NCBI RefSeq assembly: GCF_947501425.1
Contig: NZ_CANMVN010000009.1
Location: 124,001 to 188,000, forward strand
Reading direction: 5' to 3'
From: an uncultured Psychroserpens sp.
GTDB taxonomy: Bacteria > Bacteroidota > Bacteroidia > Flavobacteriales > Flavobacteriaceae
DNA: 64,000 nucleotides
A program made the position numbers and the translations under genes. The notes under the pieces are model-generated. The model saw nothing but the letters and a program-made list of their open reading frames with translations. It searched no databases and was not told the DNA's origin. The stretch's first letter is position 1; each line of letters opens with the position of its first letter. This document shows, one piece after another, positions 15,966 through 24,719 of the stretch.

Positions 15966-16580
15966 ATGCATGTTGCAGTTGCAGGAAATATAGGTGCTGG
16001 AAAAACAACACTCACTAAATTATTAGCAAAACACTTCAGATGGGAACCGCAACTGGAAGACGTGGTTGACAATCCATATCTAGACGATTTCTACAATCAA
16101 ATGGAACGTTGGAGTTTTAACTTACAAGTCTATTTCCTCAATAGCAGGTTTCGTCAGGTTGCGCAAATTCGTCAGAGTGGTAAAGACATCATTCAAGACA
16201 GAACCATATACGAAGACGCGCACATTTTTGCACCTAACCTTCATGCAATGGGATTGATGACCAATCGCGATTTTGAGAATTATCGTTCCCTTTTTGATCT
16301 TATGGAAGGATTTGTAGAAGGCCCAGACTTGCTAATTTACTTACGTAGTACCATTCCAAATTTGGTCTCTCAGATCCATAAACGAGGTCGCGATTATGAA
16401 AACTCGATTAGTATCGATTATTTAAGTCGCCTGAACGAACGCTACGAAGCTTGGATACATGGTTACAACAAAGGAAACTTACTTATTATTGACGTTGACA
16501 ATTTAGATTTTGTTGCCAACCCAGAAGATCTTGGTGGTATCATCAATAAGATTGATGCTCAAATAAACGGATTGTTTTAA
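15966..16580 (+). CDS. deoxynucleoside kinase
   Basis: A 204-residue cytoplasmic kinase that phosphorylates deoxynucleosides for salvage. The P-loop is GNIGAGKTT (residues 7-15). The catalytic/binding motif is 'DRTIYEDAHIFA' near residue 77, and the lid-type motif is 'KRGRDYE' near 139. The length is standard for the bacterial dNK/dGK-dAK family. A second domain of the same fold is fused to FolK at 51072-52202 in this window, so the organism has two such enzymes, possibly with different nucleoside preference. The gene abuts a convergent phosphatase gene (stop codons at 16580 and 16581) with no visible terminator. Confidence 0.92.
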   Translation: MHVAVAGNIGAGKTTLTKLLAKHFRWEPQLEDVVDNPYLDDFYNQMERWSFNLQVYFLNSRFRQVAQIRQSGKDIIQDRTIYEDAHIFAPNLHAMGLMTNRDFENYRSLFDLMEGFVEGPDLLIYLRSTIPNLVSQIHKRGRDYENSISIDYLSRLNERYEAWIHGYNKGNLLIIDVDNLDFVANPEDLGGIINKIDAQINGLF

Positions 16581-17591
16581 TCAGACAAATTTATTGATAA
16601 ACCCATTTGCTCTGGCATGTTCAATAGCTTGAGCACTACTTTCTACCAATAGTACAGGAGTTTGATCATATTGATTAAATAAAGAGCGTACACGAAGCAT
16701 TTTCTTTTTGTGTTTAACACTTCTCAAGTAAATTGCCATGACCTGATCAGGAAAGGTTTTTGCTAGTTCAATATAAATATCTGCATCATACTCACCACTA
16801 TCACCAATGAGTATAAATTTCAAATCAGGATACGCTTTCAAAATATTGATGATCTCGATTTGTTTTTGAGGTTGATCACCAGATTTCTTTTTGAAAATAT
16901 CCTTAAAGCTTCTCAGCAGGATTGGACCTTTTGGGAAGTCGTTTTGCTTTAGAAAAAATTCGAGGTATCTGTAGAGGTTCCACGGACTATGACTGACATA
17001 AAATATGGGATTGGCATTAGCTCCAGACACACCACGATGTAGTTTATGATAGAATTCAGCAGCACCTTCCAATGGAATTCGGCTAGCCGCACTTTTAAAA
17101 ATACTATTGAATAACACTTTCCATTTCAAGGTCGAAGCAACTCCTGTGTGAATAATAGTATCATCAATATCACTAATCACACCATAGTCGGCTTTTTTTG
17201 AAGGAATTAATAACTCTCCAGGAAAGCGATTAGATTTTTGTATACTTCTACTGATATTAGCATCATCATAAGACACTTCCATATTAAGCCAACCTTCGGC
17301 ATTTGCTAAACTATGCAGATCATTTACCTGCTCATCAATTTTAAAATAACCATGATCGTCTGTAACTGTTTTTAAGATGATTCCGTTAGGTAATTTGATT
17401 TTGAGTGTTGTGTTCTTAATCTCATCGGTTTCAAATCGTTTCCACGAATTGATAAATAAGCCAAACAATCCTTTTTGCTCTAAATTTATCGTTTCGTCTT
17501 CCAAAGCACGACCACGCATATAAAAGTGTGTATCTGTACCATAACTTTGAAATGTAATGATTTGTAAAGGATCTTTCTTGAACCAGTTCAT
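16581..17591 (-). CDS. App1-family phosphatase domain protein (DUF2183)
   Basis: A 336-residue protein. The N-terminal part (residues 1-130) is a beta-rich domain with 'FYMRGRALED' and 'GYFKIDE'. The C-terminal part carries a DxDxT phosphatase motif, 'SDIDDTIIHTGV', near residue 140 and 'LIGDSGEYDADIYIELA' near 260. This is the conserved-domain pattern of fungal App1 phosphatidate phosphatase and its bacterial relatives. It probably acts on a lipid phosphate, but the substrate is not known for bacterial members. It lies downstream of the pyrophosphatase genes on the same strand but is separated by a terminator. Confidence 0.85.
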   Translation of the reverse strand: MNWFKKDPLQIITFQSYGTDTHFYMRGRALEDETINLEQKGLFGLFINSWKRFETDEIKNTTLKIKLPNGIILKTVTDDHGYFKIDEQVNDLHSLANAEGWLNMEVSYDDANISRSIQKSNRFPGELLIPSKKADYGVISDIDDTIIHTGVASTLKWKVLFNSIFKSAASRIPLEGAAEFYHKLHRGVSGANANPIFYVSHSPWNLYRYLEFFLKQNDFPKGPILLRSFKDIFKKKSGDQPQKQIEIINILKAYPDLKFILIGDSGEYDADIYIELAKTFPDQVMAIYLRSVKHKKKMLRVRSLFNQYDQTPVLLVESSAQAIEHARANGFINKFV

Positions 17592-17623
17592 CTAAGACGA
17601 TTAGAATTTAAAAACTAAAATTA

Positions 17624-17654
17624 ATAAAAAAGCCACGATAAACGTGGCTTTTTA
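17624..17654. terminator. intrinsic terminator after hppA
   Basis: The stem AAAAGCCACG/CGTGGCTTTT has a 5-nt loop and T-runs on both strands. It ends the membrane pyrophosphatase transcript before the App1-like gene. Confidence 0.88.
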
Positions 17655-17673
17655 AAATTTATGATTTGGACGA

Positions 17674-20067
17674 TTACTTATTAACCTCCATTTTCTTAAT
17701 TACTTTTTTAGCGTCACCTTCAGTAGCTACCTTTGATTTTTCGAACGCTTCTAACTTCGCTTCAACTTCAGCTTCAGTACCTGAGAAATTTTCTTCTCTT
17801 GTGATTTCTTCACCGTTTTCAATGGTTGTATAAGTAATAGTTGCCTGAGCAAGGTCGTTAGATACTTCCATTGTCTTTTCAACTTTTACGTCTCCATCAG
17901 CTAAACCTTCCTCTGAAGTATGTCCGCCTAAAATTGGAGCAATCACTAAACCAACTAAACAGGTTAATTTGATTAGGATGTTCATTGATGGTCCTGAAGT
18001 ATCTTTAAATGGATCTCCAACAGTATCACCAGTTACAGCAGCTTTGTGTGCATCAGAACCTTTATATGTCATTTCTCCATTAATCTCAACACCAGCTTCA
18101 AAAGACTTCTTAGCATTATCCCAAGCACCACCAGCATTATTCTGGAAGATTGCCCACATTACACCAGACACACAAACACCAGCCATATATCCACCTAATG
18201 GTTCAGCACCAAACACTAATCCGATGATGATAGGAGTTATAATGGTAATTAAACCAGGTAAGATCATTTCTTTAAGTGCAGCTTTTGTTGAAATATCAAC
18301 ACATTTTGCATATTCAGGAGTTCCAGTTCCTTCCATAATTCCAGGAATCTCTTTAAACTGACGACGTACCTCTTGTACCATTTCCATAGCAGCTTTACCA
18401 ACAGATTGCATAGCTAATGCAGAGAAGATTACTGGAATCATACCTCCTACAAATAACATTGCTAATACATCAGCTTTAAAGATGTTAATTCCGTCAATTC
18501 CTGTAAAGGTGACATAAGCTGCAAATAAAGCTAAAGCTGTTAAGGCAGCAGATGCAATAGCAAACCCTTTACCAACAGCAGCAGTTGTATTACCCACTGA
18601 ATCTAATATATCTGTACGCTCACGAACGTGAGGTTCTAATTCACTCATTTCAGCAACACCACCTGCATTATCAGCAATTGGTCCAAAGGCATCAATAGCT
18701 AACTGCATTGCAGTTGTTGCCATCATTGCAGATGCTGCTAAAGCTACTCCATAAAATCCAGCTAATGCATAAGATCCATAGATAGCTGCAGCAAATAAGA
18801 TTACTGACAAGAATGTTGATTTCATACCAACTGCTAAACCAGCAATGATATTAGTTGCCGCTCCTGTAGAACTATTTTTAACAATATCTAAAACAGGCTT
18901 CTTTCCTAAAGACGTGTAGTATGCTGTCACTACAGAAATCAGGGCACCTACTGCTAATCCAATCAATGTTGAGTAAAATACATGTCTTGAAGGAATTTCC
19001 TTCATACCTTCACCAAAGAATTTCATAGTCATCGTTTCTGGTAACATCAAGTCGATTAAGAACCATCCTGCAACTGCAGTGATTAAAATCGCTACCCAGT
19101 TTCCTAGGTCTAATGCTTTTTGTACCTGAGGTTCTTTAGCGTCGTTATTAGAAATCTTAACTAAGAATGTTCCAATAATAGATGCTAAGATTCCAACACC
19201 TGCAATTACAATTGGTAGTAAGATAGGTCCCATGTTATTAAAAGCATCTGTAAACTGAGTTGTAGCAGACATATCTTTAATAAGGTAATTACCTAATACC
19301 ATAGCCGCTAATACTGTGGCTACATAAGACCCAAACAGATCGGCTCCCATACCTGCAACATCACCTACATTATCACCTACGTTATCTGCAATGGTTGCTG
19401 GGTTACGTGGATCATCCTCTGGAATTCCTGCTTCAACTTTACCAACTAAATCAGCTCCTACATCGGCAGCTTTGGTATAGATACCACCACCTACTCTTGC
19501 AAATAATGCGATAGATTCAGCACCTAATGAGAAACCAGCTAAGGTTTCTAACACTACGGTCATATTATTATAAAATGTTCCTGTTTCGCCCATAAACTGG
19601 CTTACAAAGAACATGAAGAACAAACTCAATCCTAATACAGCTAAACTAGCTACACCAAGTCCCATTACAGTTCCACCACCAAATGACACTTTAAGTGCTT
19701 GTGGTAAACTCGTTTTAGCAGCTTCTGCAGTACGCGCATTAGCCTCTGTAGCAATTCGCATTCCGATATTTCCTGCTAGTGCAGAGAATATTGCACCAAA
19801 TATAAATGCTGGAACAATCATCCAACTTGTAGTATCTACCACTTGAGAAATTCCAAATAAAGCCGCTGATGCAATGACTACAAATATTAATAATAATCTG
19901 TATTCAGCAGCTAAAAATGCTAAAGCACCTTCTTTAATTGCCTTTGAGATTTCCTGCATTTTTTCACTTCCGGCAGCTTGTTTTTTTACCCAAGCCATCT
20001 TTATTAGCATAAAGATCAGCCCTAAAATTGCCAATCCGATTGGCACTAAAATCATATTTGATTCCAT
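17674..20067 (-). CDS. hppA: membrane-bound ion-pumping pyrophosphatase
   Basis: A 797-residue polytopic enzyme that couples hydrolysis of pyrophosphate to export of H+ or Na+. The substrate-binding signature '[20 protein letters not shown]' and the downstream '[20 protein letters not shown]' are intact, as is the distal '[15 protein letters not shown]' block. In '[10 protein letters not shown]' the position that separates K+-dependent from K+-independent enzymes is Ala, so it should be K+-dependent. H+ versus Na+ specificity cannot be settled by eye. After the last membrane span there is an unusual charged tail of about 70 residues (VEKTMEVSN through MEVNK). The soluble pyrophosphatase gene lies directly upstream. 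Confidence 0.95.
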   Translation of the reverse strand: MESNMILVPIGLAILGLIFMLIKMAWVKKQAAGSEKMQEISKAIKEGALAFLAAEYRLLLIFVVIASAALFGISQVVDTTSWMIVPAFIFGAIFSALAGNIGMRIATEANARTAEAAKTSLPQALKVSFGGGTVMGLGVASLAVLGLSLFFMFFVSQFMGETGTFYNNMTVVLETLAGFSLGAESIALFARVGGGIYTKAADVGADLVGKVEAGIPEDDPRNPATIADNVGDNVGDVAGMGADLFGSYVATVLAAMVLGNYLIKDMSATTQFTDAFNNMGPILLPIVIAGVGILASIIGTFLVKISNNDAKEPQVQKALDLGNWVAILITAVAGWFLIDLMLPETMTMKFFGEGMKEIPSRHVFYSTLIGLAVGALISVVTAYYTSLGKKPVLDIVKNSSTGAATNIIAGLAVGMKSTFLSVILFAAAIYGSYALAGFYGVALAASAMMATTAMQLAIDAFGPIADNAGGVAEMSELEPHVRERTDILDSVGNTTAAVGKGFAIASAALTALALFAAYVTFTGIDGINIFKADVLAMLFVGGMIPVIFSALAMQSVGKAAMEMVQEVRRQFKEIPGIMEGTGTPEYAKCVDISTKAALKEMILPGLITIITPIIIGLVFGAEPLGGYMAGVCVSGVMWAIFQNNAGGAWDNAKKSFEAGVEINGEMTYKGSDAHKAAVTGDTVGDPFKDTSGPSMNILIKLTCLVGLVIAPILGGHTSEEGLADGDVKVEKTMEVSNDLAQATITYTTIENGEEITREENFSGTEAEVEAKLEAFEKSKVATEGDAKKVIKKMEVNK

Positions 20068-20123
20068 ATTGTAGTTTATTTGATTTGTTATTTAGCTGCG
20101 CAAAAGTAGTGAAAACCATTAAA

Positions 20124-20160
20124 ACAAAAAAAACCCTTCGCGTTTATTACGAAGGGTTGA
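20124..20160 (-). terminator. intrinsic terminator after ppa
   Basis: On the minus strand, AACCCTTCG/CGAAGGGTT with a 9-nt loop is followed by a run of eight T. It separates ppa from hppA, so the two pyrophosphatases are independently transcribed. Confidence 0.87.
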
Positions 20161-20182
20161 CGACTCAATTGTTGTTTATAAA

Positions 20183-20710
20183 TTAAATGGTGAAGTCACC
20201 ATTGGTTTTATGCACACTGTTTTCGTATCTGTCTATACACTTATTCAGGATATCATATGCTTCTTTAGCATCACCCCATCCACCAACATCAACTTTCTTT
20301 TTTTCGAGATCTTTATACACCTGAAAGAAATGTGTGATCTCTTCTTTTCTGTGTGGATTTAAATCGGTAATATCCTCATAGCTGTTCCAGATTGGATCAG
20401 TTACAGGAACACAGATCAATTTTTCATCAGGCCCTTTTTCATCTGCCATATGGAACACACCAATAGGCTTCACCTCCATGACACACATAGGAAATGTAGG
20501 CTCTGTTCCCATGACTAATACATCTAATGGATCACCATCTAAAGCCAAAGTTTCTGGGATAAAACCATAATCTCCTGGATACATCATTGATGAGAATAAC
20601 ATACGATCAAAGCGTATTTTATTCAATTCAAAATCATATTCATACTTATTACGACTCCCTTTTGGGATTTCGATTAATACATCAAAGGTTAATTTTCCGG
20701 CTGTTGTCAT
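20183..20710 (-). CDS. ppa: soluble inorganic pyrophosphatase
   Basis: A 175-residue class I pyrophosphatase that hydrolyses PPi to two Pi in the cytoplasm. Signature blocks are 'EIPKGSRNKYEYD' (residues 13-25), 'PGDYGFIPETLALDGDPLDV' with the metal-binding aspartates, and 'KEITHFFQVYKDLEKKKV' near the end. A canonical promoter (TTG, 19-bp spacer, TATCTTTG) precedes it at 20763-20792. A palindrome at 20733-20754 falls just after the predicted transcription start. Its pairing with the membrane pyrophosphatase suggests that PPi is split between energy recovery and rapid disposal. Confidence 0.95.
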   Translation of the reverse strand: MTTAGKLTFDVLIEIPKGSRNKYEYDFELNKIRFDRMLFSSMMYPGDYGFIPETLALDGDPLDVLVMGTEPTFPMCVMEVKPIGVFHMADEKGPDEKLICVPVTDPIWNSYEDITDLNPHRKEEITHFFQVYKDLEKKKVDVGGWGDAKEAYDILNKCIDRYENSVHKTNGDFTI

Positions 20711-20732
20711 TATACTATGGTTTATCCTACTG

Positions 20733-20754
20733 AATTTGAATTACTATTCAAATT
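20733..20754. promoter_or_regulatory. palindrome at the ppa transcription start
   Basis: The inverted repeat AATTTGAAT-4-ATTCAAATT lies at about +3 to +24 relative to the predicted start of the ppa transcript. It could be a repressor operator or a 5' leader hairpin. Confidence 0.5.
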
Positions 20755-20762
20755 TCGGGCTG

Positions 20763-20792
20763 CAAAGATAGTGTATTGTTTGAGTTTAACAA
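20763..20792 (-). promoter_or_regulatory. canonical Bacteroidota promoter of ppa
   Basis: On the minus strand, TTG (20790-20792), exactly 19 bp, then TATCTTTG (20763-20770). Both the elements and the spacing match the consensus for the primary sigma factor of this phylum. It is the best promoter match seen in the window. Confidence 0.7.
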
Positions 20793-20924
20793 TTAAAATA
20801 GTAGGTGTTTTTCTTAAATATTGTAATTAAAAACTAAAGTTACAGCTATCCTTATAACAGATAGGGATAATGATTATCTTTATGAAGACAAAACACATGT
20901 GTACCACATTAAAAATCAACACAA

Positions 20925-22100
20925 ATGATTAGAATATCTTTAGTTTTTATAGTATTACTTATTTGTTATCAATCTTACGGACAAAAGCCAAGAGCAAGGG
21001 ATTTAGGAATTCCATTTGTTGGTGTAACTGGAGAATTCAATGCAATTACAGATGTAAAAGGTGTGGAGGTTGGATATAGCACAATTATTTCGGGTGATGG
21101 AGAAAATATTTTAGGCAGAGGACCTATTAGAACTGGAGTTACTGCTATATTCCCAAGAGGAAAAGCCAAAAAATTTAGTCCGGTTTACGCCAATTGGTAT
21201 AGTCTAAACGGAAATGGGGAAATGACAGGTACAACTTGGGTAACTGAATCAGGCTTTCTTGAAACGCCAATAATGATAACCAATACTAATAGTGTTGGCG
21301 AAGTAAGACAAGCTGTACTTAAATGGTTTGTTGATACGGATTGGTACAGTGGAGAAAACTGGTGGTATACCTATCCAGTAGTAGCGGAAACATATGATGG
21401 GTTTCTTAATGATATTTACGGATTTCATGTGAAAGACAAGCACGTTTTAGAGGCCATAGAGAATTCTTCAAATGGAAAAATAGCTGAAGGAAATGTTGGC
21501 GGAGGAACTGGAATGATGTGTTTAGGTTTTAAAGGAGGTACAGGAACGTCATCAAGAGTTTTTAAAATTAAAGATTCAACGTATACCGTTGGAGTAATTG
21601 TACAATCTAATTTTGGAGCTAAAAGAAATTTATCAATCGCAGGTGTTCCTGTTGGAATTGAATTAAAAGACACCTTAAATTACGAGTATAATGCGCCTCC
21701 AAAATCAAGACGACAAGAAGGAGATGGTTCAATTATAGTGATAGTTGCAACCGATGTTCCTTTATTACCACATCAATTAAAAAGAATTGCTCAAAGAATT
21801 CCTTTGGGAGTAGGTATTGTTGGCGGACGAGGAAGTAATGGTTCTGGAGACATATTTTTAGCATTTTCAACCGCAAATGAAAAGGCATTTAGTCGTGATG
21901 AAATGACCACTGTAGAGACCATGTCGAATGATTTACTTATGCCAGTTTTTGAAGCCACTGTCCAAGCTGTTGAAGAAGCAATCATTAATGCAATGGTAGC
22001 TGCTGAAACTATGGAAGGCATTAATGGAAATAAGGCGTATGCTATTCCACACGATCTACTTATTGAAACTTTAAAAAAGTATAATCGGATAAAAAAATAA
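20925..22100 (+). CDS. exported P1-family (S58, DmpA-like) peptidase
   Basis: A 391-residue member of the self-processing N-terminal-nucleophile family that includes DmpA and beta-peptidyl aminopeptidases. A signal peptide (residues 1-19, ending QSYGQ) directs it to the periplasm or outside. Typical blocks are 'ITDVKGVEVGYSTI', 'GFLETPIMITNTNSVGEV' and 'VGGGTGMMCLGFKGGTGTSS'. In 'GDGSIIVIVATDVPL', Ser269 after Gly268 is the predicted cleavage point and nucleophile. The substrate is likely peptides with D- or beta-residues, or short peptides. A long attC-like imperfect palindrome directly follows the stop codon. Confidence 0.88.
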   Translation: MIRISLVFIVLLICYQSYGQKPRARDLGIPFVGVTGEFNAITDVKGVEVGYSTIISGDGENILGRGPIRTGVTAIFPRGKAKKFSPVYANWYSLNGNGEMTGTTWVTESGFLETPIMITNTNSVGEVRQAVLKWFVDTDWYSGENWWYTYPVVAETYDGFLNDIYGFHVKDKHVLEAIENSSNGKIAEGNVGGGTGMMCLGFKGGTGTSSRVFKIKDSTYTVGVIVQSNFGAKRNLSIAGVPVGIELKDTLNYEYNAPPKSRRQEGDGSIIVIVATDVPLLPHQLKRIAQRIPLGVGIVGGRGSNGSGDIFLAFSTANEKAFSRDEMTTVETMSNDLLMPVFEATVQAVEEAIINAMVAAETMEGINGNKAYAIPHDLLIETLKKYNRIKK

Positions 22101-22172
22101 AGTGGTACAACAATGACTATGAGTAATTCTAACCTAAGCAATTACTCATAGCCGACACCGTTGCGCACCACA
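22101..22172. repeat. attC-like imperfect palindrome
   Basis: The inner stem CTATGAGTAATT/AATTACTCATAG is 12 bp (22117-22128 and 22140-22151) with an 11-nt loop. The outer arms GTGGT...CAAC and GTTG...ACCAC pair with extrahelical bases between them. The right arm holds GTTGCGC, close to the integron core GTTRRRY, 18 bp before the next ORF. It may be an integron cassette boundary or simply a terminator-like hairpin without a T-run. Confidence 0.4.
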
Positions 22173-22183
22173 ATTTTGAACCT

Positions 22184-22678
22184 ATGACAAACATCATAAG
22201 AAAAGCAATAGTCATTTTTAGTCTAACCGCTGTTACAAATTTTTCATTTGCTCAAACAAGCAAAAATGACTCTATTACATCAGAAGGATATAAACTTAAC
22301 CTAGAATACAATGTAATGAACAATATTACATTGGATAATCCTAGGAGGTACAAGAATAAGAAGCGTTATAAGTTTATCGAAAAGGGAGTTTACCTTGATC
22401 TTAAAGAGAAAGACGTTTTCAAATATAGAATGAGTATATCATATGTATTAGAGTCTGATAAAACCAACAATCAATATCCACTTGAAGATATTCTAGATAA
22501 GTACTTATTATTCGTGTCTCATGAATTCGGAAAAAAGAAGAATATGTTTAAAATTGAATTAGGTGGTGATTTAGACGATATTATAAAAGCTAAAAATGAG
22601 ATCATTGGAAGAAAAATCTTTAATCGAGATTCTATTGGAGAAGACAAAAAAATATATGTGAATCTTGTAATTGAGTAA
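22184..22678 (+). CDS. exported protein of unknown function
   Basis: A 164-residue protein with a signal peptide (residues 1-24, ending NFSFAQ). The mature part is highly charged and rich in Lys, Asp and Asn, with no motif I recognise. It is flanked by the attC-like palindrome on the left and, 86 bp beyond its stop, a perfect GTTRRRY core (GTTAGGT, 22764-22770) on the right. That resembles a single-gene cassette of about 600 bp. There is no sign of an operon partner apart from the signal-peptide remnant that starts directly after its stop codon. Confidence 0.65.
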   Translation: MTNIIRKAIVIFSLTAVTNFSFAQTSKNDSITSEGYKLNLEYNVMNNITLDNPRRYKNKKRYKFIEKGVYLDLKEKDVFKYRMSISYVLESDKTNNQYPLEDILDKYLLFVSHEFGKKKNMFKIELGGDLDDIIKAKNEIIGRKIFNRDSIGEDKKIYVNLVIE

Positions 22679-22741
22679 ATGAAAAAATCTCTACTATTTT
22701 CCTTAGTCTATTTCCTATTACTAACACAACTTAAAGTCTAA
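22679..22741 (+). pseudogene. orphan signal-peptide ORF, remnant of an exported protein
   Basis: The ATG directly follows the stop codon of the preceding gene. It opens a 20-codon ORF, MKKSLLFSLVYFLLLTQLKV, which is a textbook signal peptide followed at once by a stop. No mature protein follows in any frame before the next gene. This looks like the 5' stub of a deleted or truncated exported-protein gene. A functional micropeptide is less likely. Confidence 0.4.
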
Positions 22742-22777
22742 ACAACAAAACTTCCACGAACACGTTAGGTTATCATT

Positions 22778-23590
22778 ATGAGACATCTTCTGTTCGTTTT
22801 TTTAATTGTAATATCAACGTCATCCTGTAGTCAAAATTTAGACCAGTTAATTTGTGATATTTCAGACTCAAATATTGTTGAATATGAACACATTGGAATT
22901 GGAGGATGGACCGGACCGAACTACACAAATTTTGAAGAATTAAGTAAAAAAGCAACTACTAATCAACTTCTGGTCTTGTTAGCACATGAAAACCCAGTAG
23001 TTACATGTTATGCCAGTTGGGCATTAATTGAACAAGAGTATAAAAATCTTCCAAACGTTTTTAAAACGCTACTTATAGATGAGCGAACAGTCAAAACACA
23101 TTCTGGCTGCCTCATTAATGAAGATAAAATATCAAGAGAATTCTATTATAGATATTGGAATTTAGTACAAATGGAAAAGGCTGAAGATGATGTCCTTTTT
23201 GAGCTTGATAAAATCATCATTAAACAAGAAGATCCTGATTGGCTATTGCTATGCAGAGCTTTAGATAACAGAATGTACGATGATAATTACAAGCGCTTAA
23301 TTTACAAACTCGGCTTCGAAAAGAATTATAAAGAAGCTATCTTTTATTTATGTAATTGGCACAGGTCTGAATACAACTATGAACTTCAATTATTTCTTGT
23401 TGAGGCATTAAAAAAAACATACTTTAATGGTAAGAACTCATCAACCTACTACAGGTTTTTAGACGAATTGATAAAATTTAACAACAAAGATGTACATGAT
23501 TTTATATTGCATAAGTACAGAACAGACAAGCCCAACATCAATGACATTGAAAATTTTAAAAGCCTGCTTGAGCGACACAACCTTTTCTAA
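22778..23590 (+). CDS. HEAT-like lipoprotein of unknown function
   Basis: A 270-residue lipoprotein precursor with the lipobox ending at Cys17 (STSSCSQN). The mature part is alpha-helical with HEAT-like pairs, for instance 'NQLLVLLAHENPVVTCYASW' followed by 'IEQEYKNLPNVFKTLLID'. A few cysteines, but no catalytic pattern, are seen. A GTTAGGT core motif ends 7 bp before its ATG. HEAT-like lipoproteins of this size are common accessory genes in flavobacteria and have no assigned role. The codon use is like that of the neighbours. Confidence 0.65.
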   Translation: MRHLLFVFLIVISTSSCSQNLDQLICDISDSNIVEYEHIGIGGWTGPNYTNFEELSKKATTNQLLVLLAHENPVVTCYASWALIEQEYKNLPNVFKTLLIDERTVKTHSGCLINEDKISREFYYRYWNLVQMEKAEDDVLFELDKIIIKQEDPDWLLLCRALDNRMYDDNYKRLIYKLGFEKNYKEAIFYLCNWHRSEYNYELQLFLVEALKKTYFNGKNSSTYYRFLDELIKFNNKDVHDFILHKYRTDKPNINDIENFKSLLERHNLF

Positions 23591-23684
23591 ATATTGACAC
23601 TATCAAAAATGACTACACAGTTAATCGCTATGACATTTTCAGGATAATCACGCATTCAATTGTTACATATATAAACCGCATTCA

Positions 23685-24659
23685 ATGAAACAATTCATAT
23701 TTATTTTCTTTCTTGTAACTAACGCATTTTATGCTCAAATCACACCTTTCGAAGGTAAACTTTTAGATTATTATAACAATGAACCTGTGGCATTCGCCCA
23801 TATAAAATTTAAAAATTCAAGTACTGGCGTTTCAACAACCAACGATGGAAATTTTAAACTCGTTATAGATAATGCTCTTTTAAAGTCTAAAGTACACATC
23901 TCTTGTTTGAGCTATAAAGACACTTTAGTTAATGCTAGTGAATTACAGAATAAAATTTTTCACTTACAACCTAAAGCAGAAATATTGGATGAAGTTATAG
24001 TAGAAAAATATGAATCTAAAGAAATTTCGTTTGGCTCTACAAAGGGAAAAAGAACAAACAGACATCTACATAGGCGAGACACTATAATGATAGCCCAGTT
24101 TATTAATGGTAATAAAATAGATTCAACTTATAACTACCTGAAAACAGTAACACTGAAATTTACTAACAAAATCATTACGCCTTCACAAGCCAGAATTCGA
24201 ATTTTTGATAGAAATGAAGTTACAGGCGCTCCTGAAAATGATCTACTCTCAGAAAGCGTCATCATTACAATTACCAGAAATCAAAAGATCTATGACATCG
24301 ATTTTTCTGAATTTGTAATTGAAGTACCTAAAGATGGTTTTTTTGTTGCCATTGAAAAATTTATTGTTCCAATGAATAGGTGCTTTATTGCTCCTATTGA
24401 ACGTTCTACATATCCTAGATATACCGCAGAATTTAAAAAGAAAACATATTCAGAAGATTCTGAAAAATCAAAACTATTAAGCTTTGAAAAATATCGAAAC
24501 GAAGTGACGCTCTATGCGCCTGTAATCTATTTAACTGAAAAAAAAGCAAAACATGAAGATTTTGGCGACTTATACTCTCTAAATTCTAATCAATGGGAAA
24601 TGTATAAAAACACAGGCAACGGCTTTATAATTCCTATGGAAATAGTTCTATCTAACTAG
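23685..24659 (+). CDS. carboxypeptidase-regulatory-like domain exported protein
   Basis: A 324-residue protein with a signal peptide (residues 1-18, ending AFYAQ). Residues about 20-110 form a CarboxypepD_reg-like beta-sandwich ('PFEGKLLDYYNNEPVAFAHI', 'GVSTTNDGNFKL'). A ~200-residue C-terminal region follows, predominantly beta, with an extended basic stretch 'STKGKRTNRHLHRRD' between them. There is no plug or barrel, so this is not a TonB receptor. It may be a cell-surface adaptor, but the function is unknown. Spacers of about 95 and 60 bp isolate it from its neighbours. Confidence 0.7.
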   Translation: MKQFIFIFFLVTNAFYAQITPFEGKLLDYYNNEPVAFAHIKFKNSSTGVSTTNDGNFKLVIDNALLKSKVHISCLSYKDTLVNASELQNKIFHLQPKAEILDEVIVEKYESKEISFGSTKGKRTNRHLHRRDTIMIAQFINGNKIDSTYNYLKTVTLKFTNKIITPSQARIRIFDRNEVTGAPENDLLSESVIITITRNQKIYDIDFSEFVIEVPKDGFFVAIEKFIVPMNRCFIAPIERSTYPRYTAEFKKKTYSEDSEKSKLLSFEKYRNEVTLYAPVIYLTEKKAKHEDFGDLYSLNSNQWEMYKNTGNGFIIPMEIVLSN

Positions 24660-24719
24660 AGTTCAAAAGCGATATAGACATTATAGATATTTCAGAATCA
24701 ACAAAGAACACATAACCAC

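Noticed and set aside
17969-18361. 130-codon ORF on the plus strand inside hppA
   Set aside because: Antisense shadow of a strongly conserved membrane protein, with no start context or family resemblance.
23651-23684. Direct repeat CGCATTCAAT before the gene at 23685
   Set aside because: Only two 10-bp copies, in AT-rich spacer sequence; no structural or regulatory pattern could be argued.
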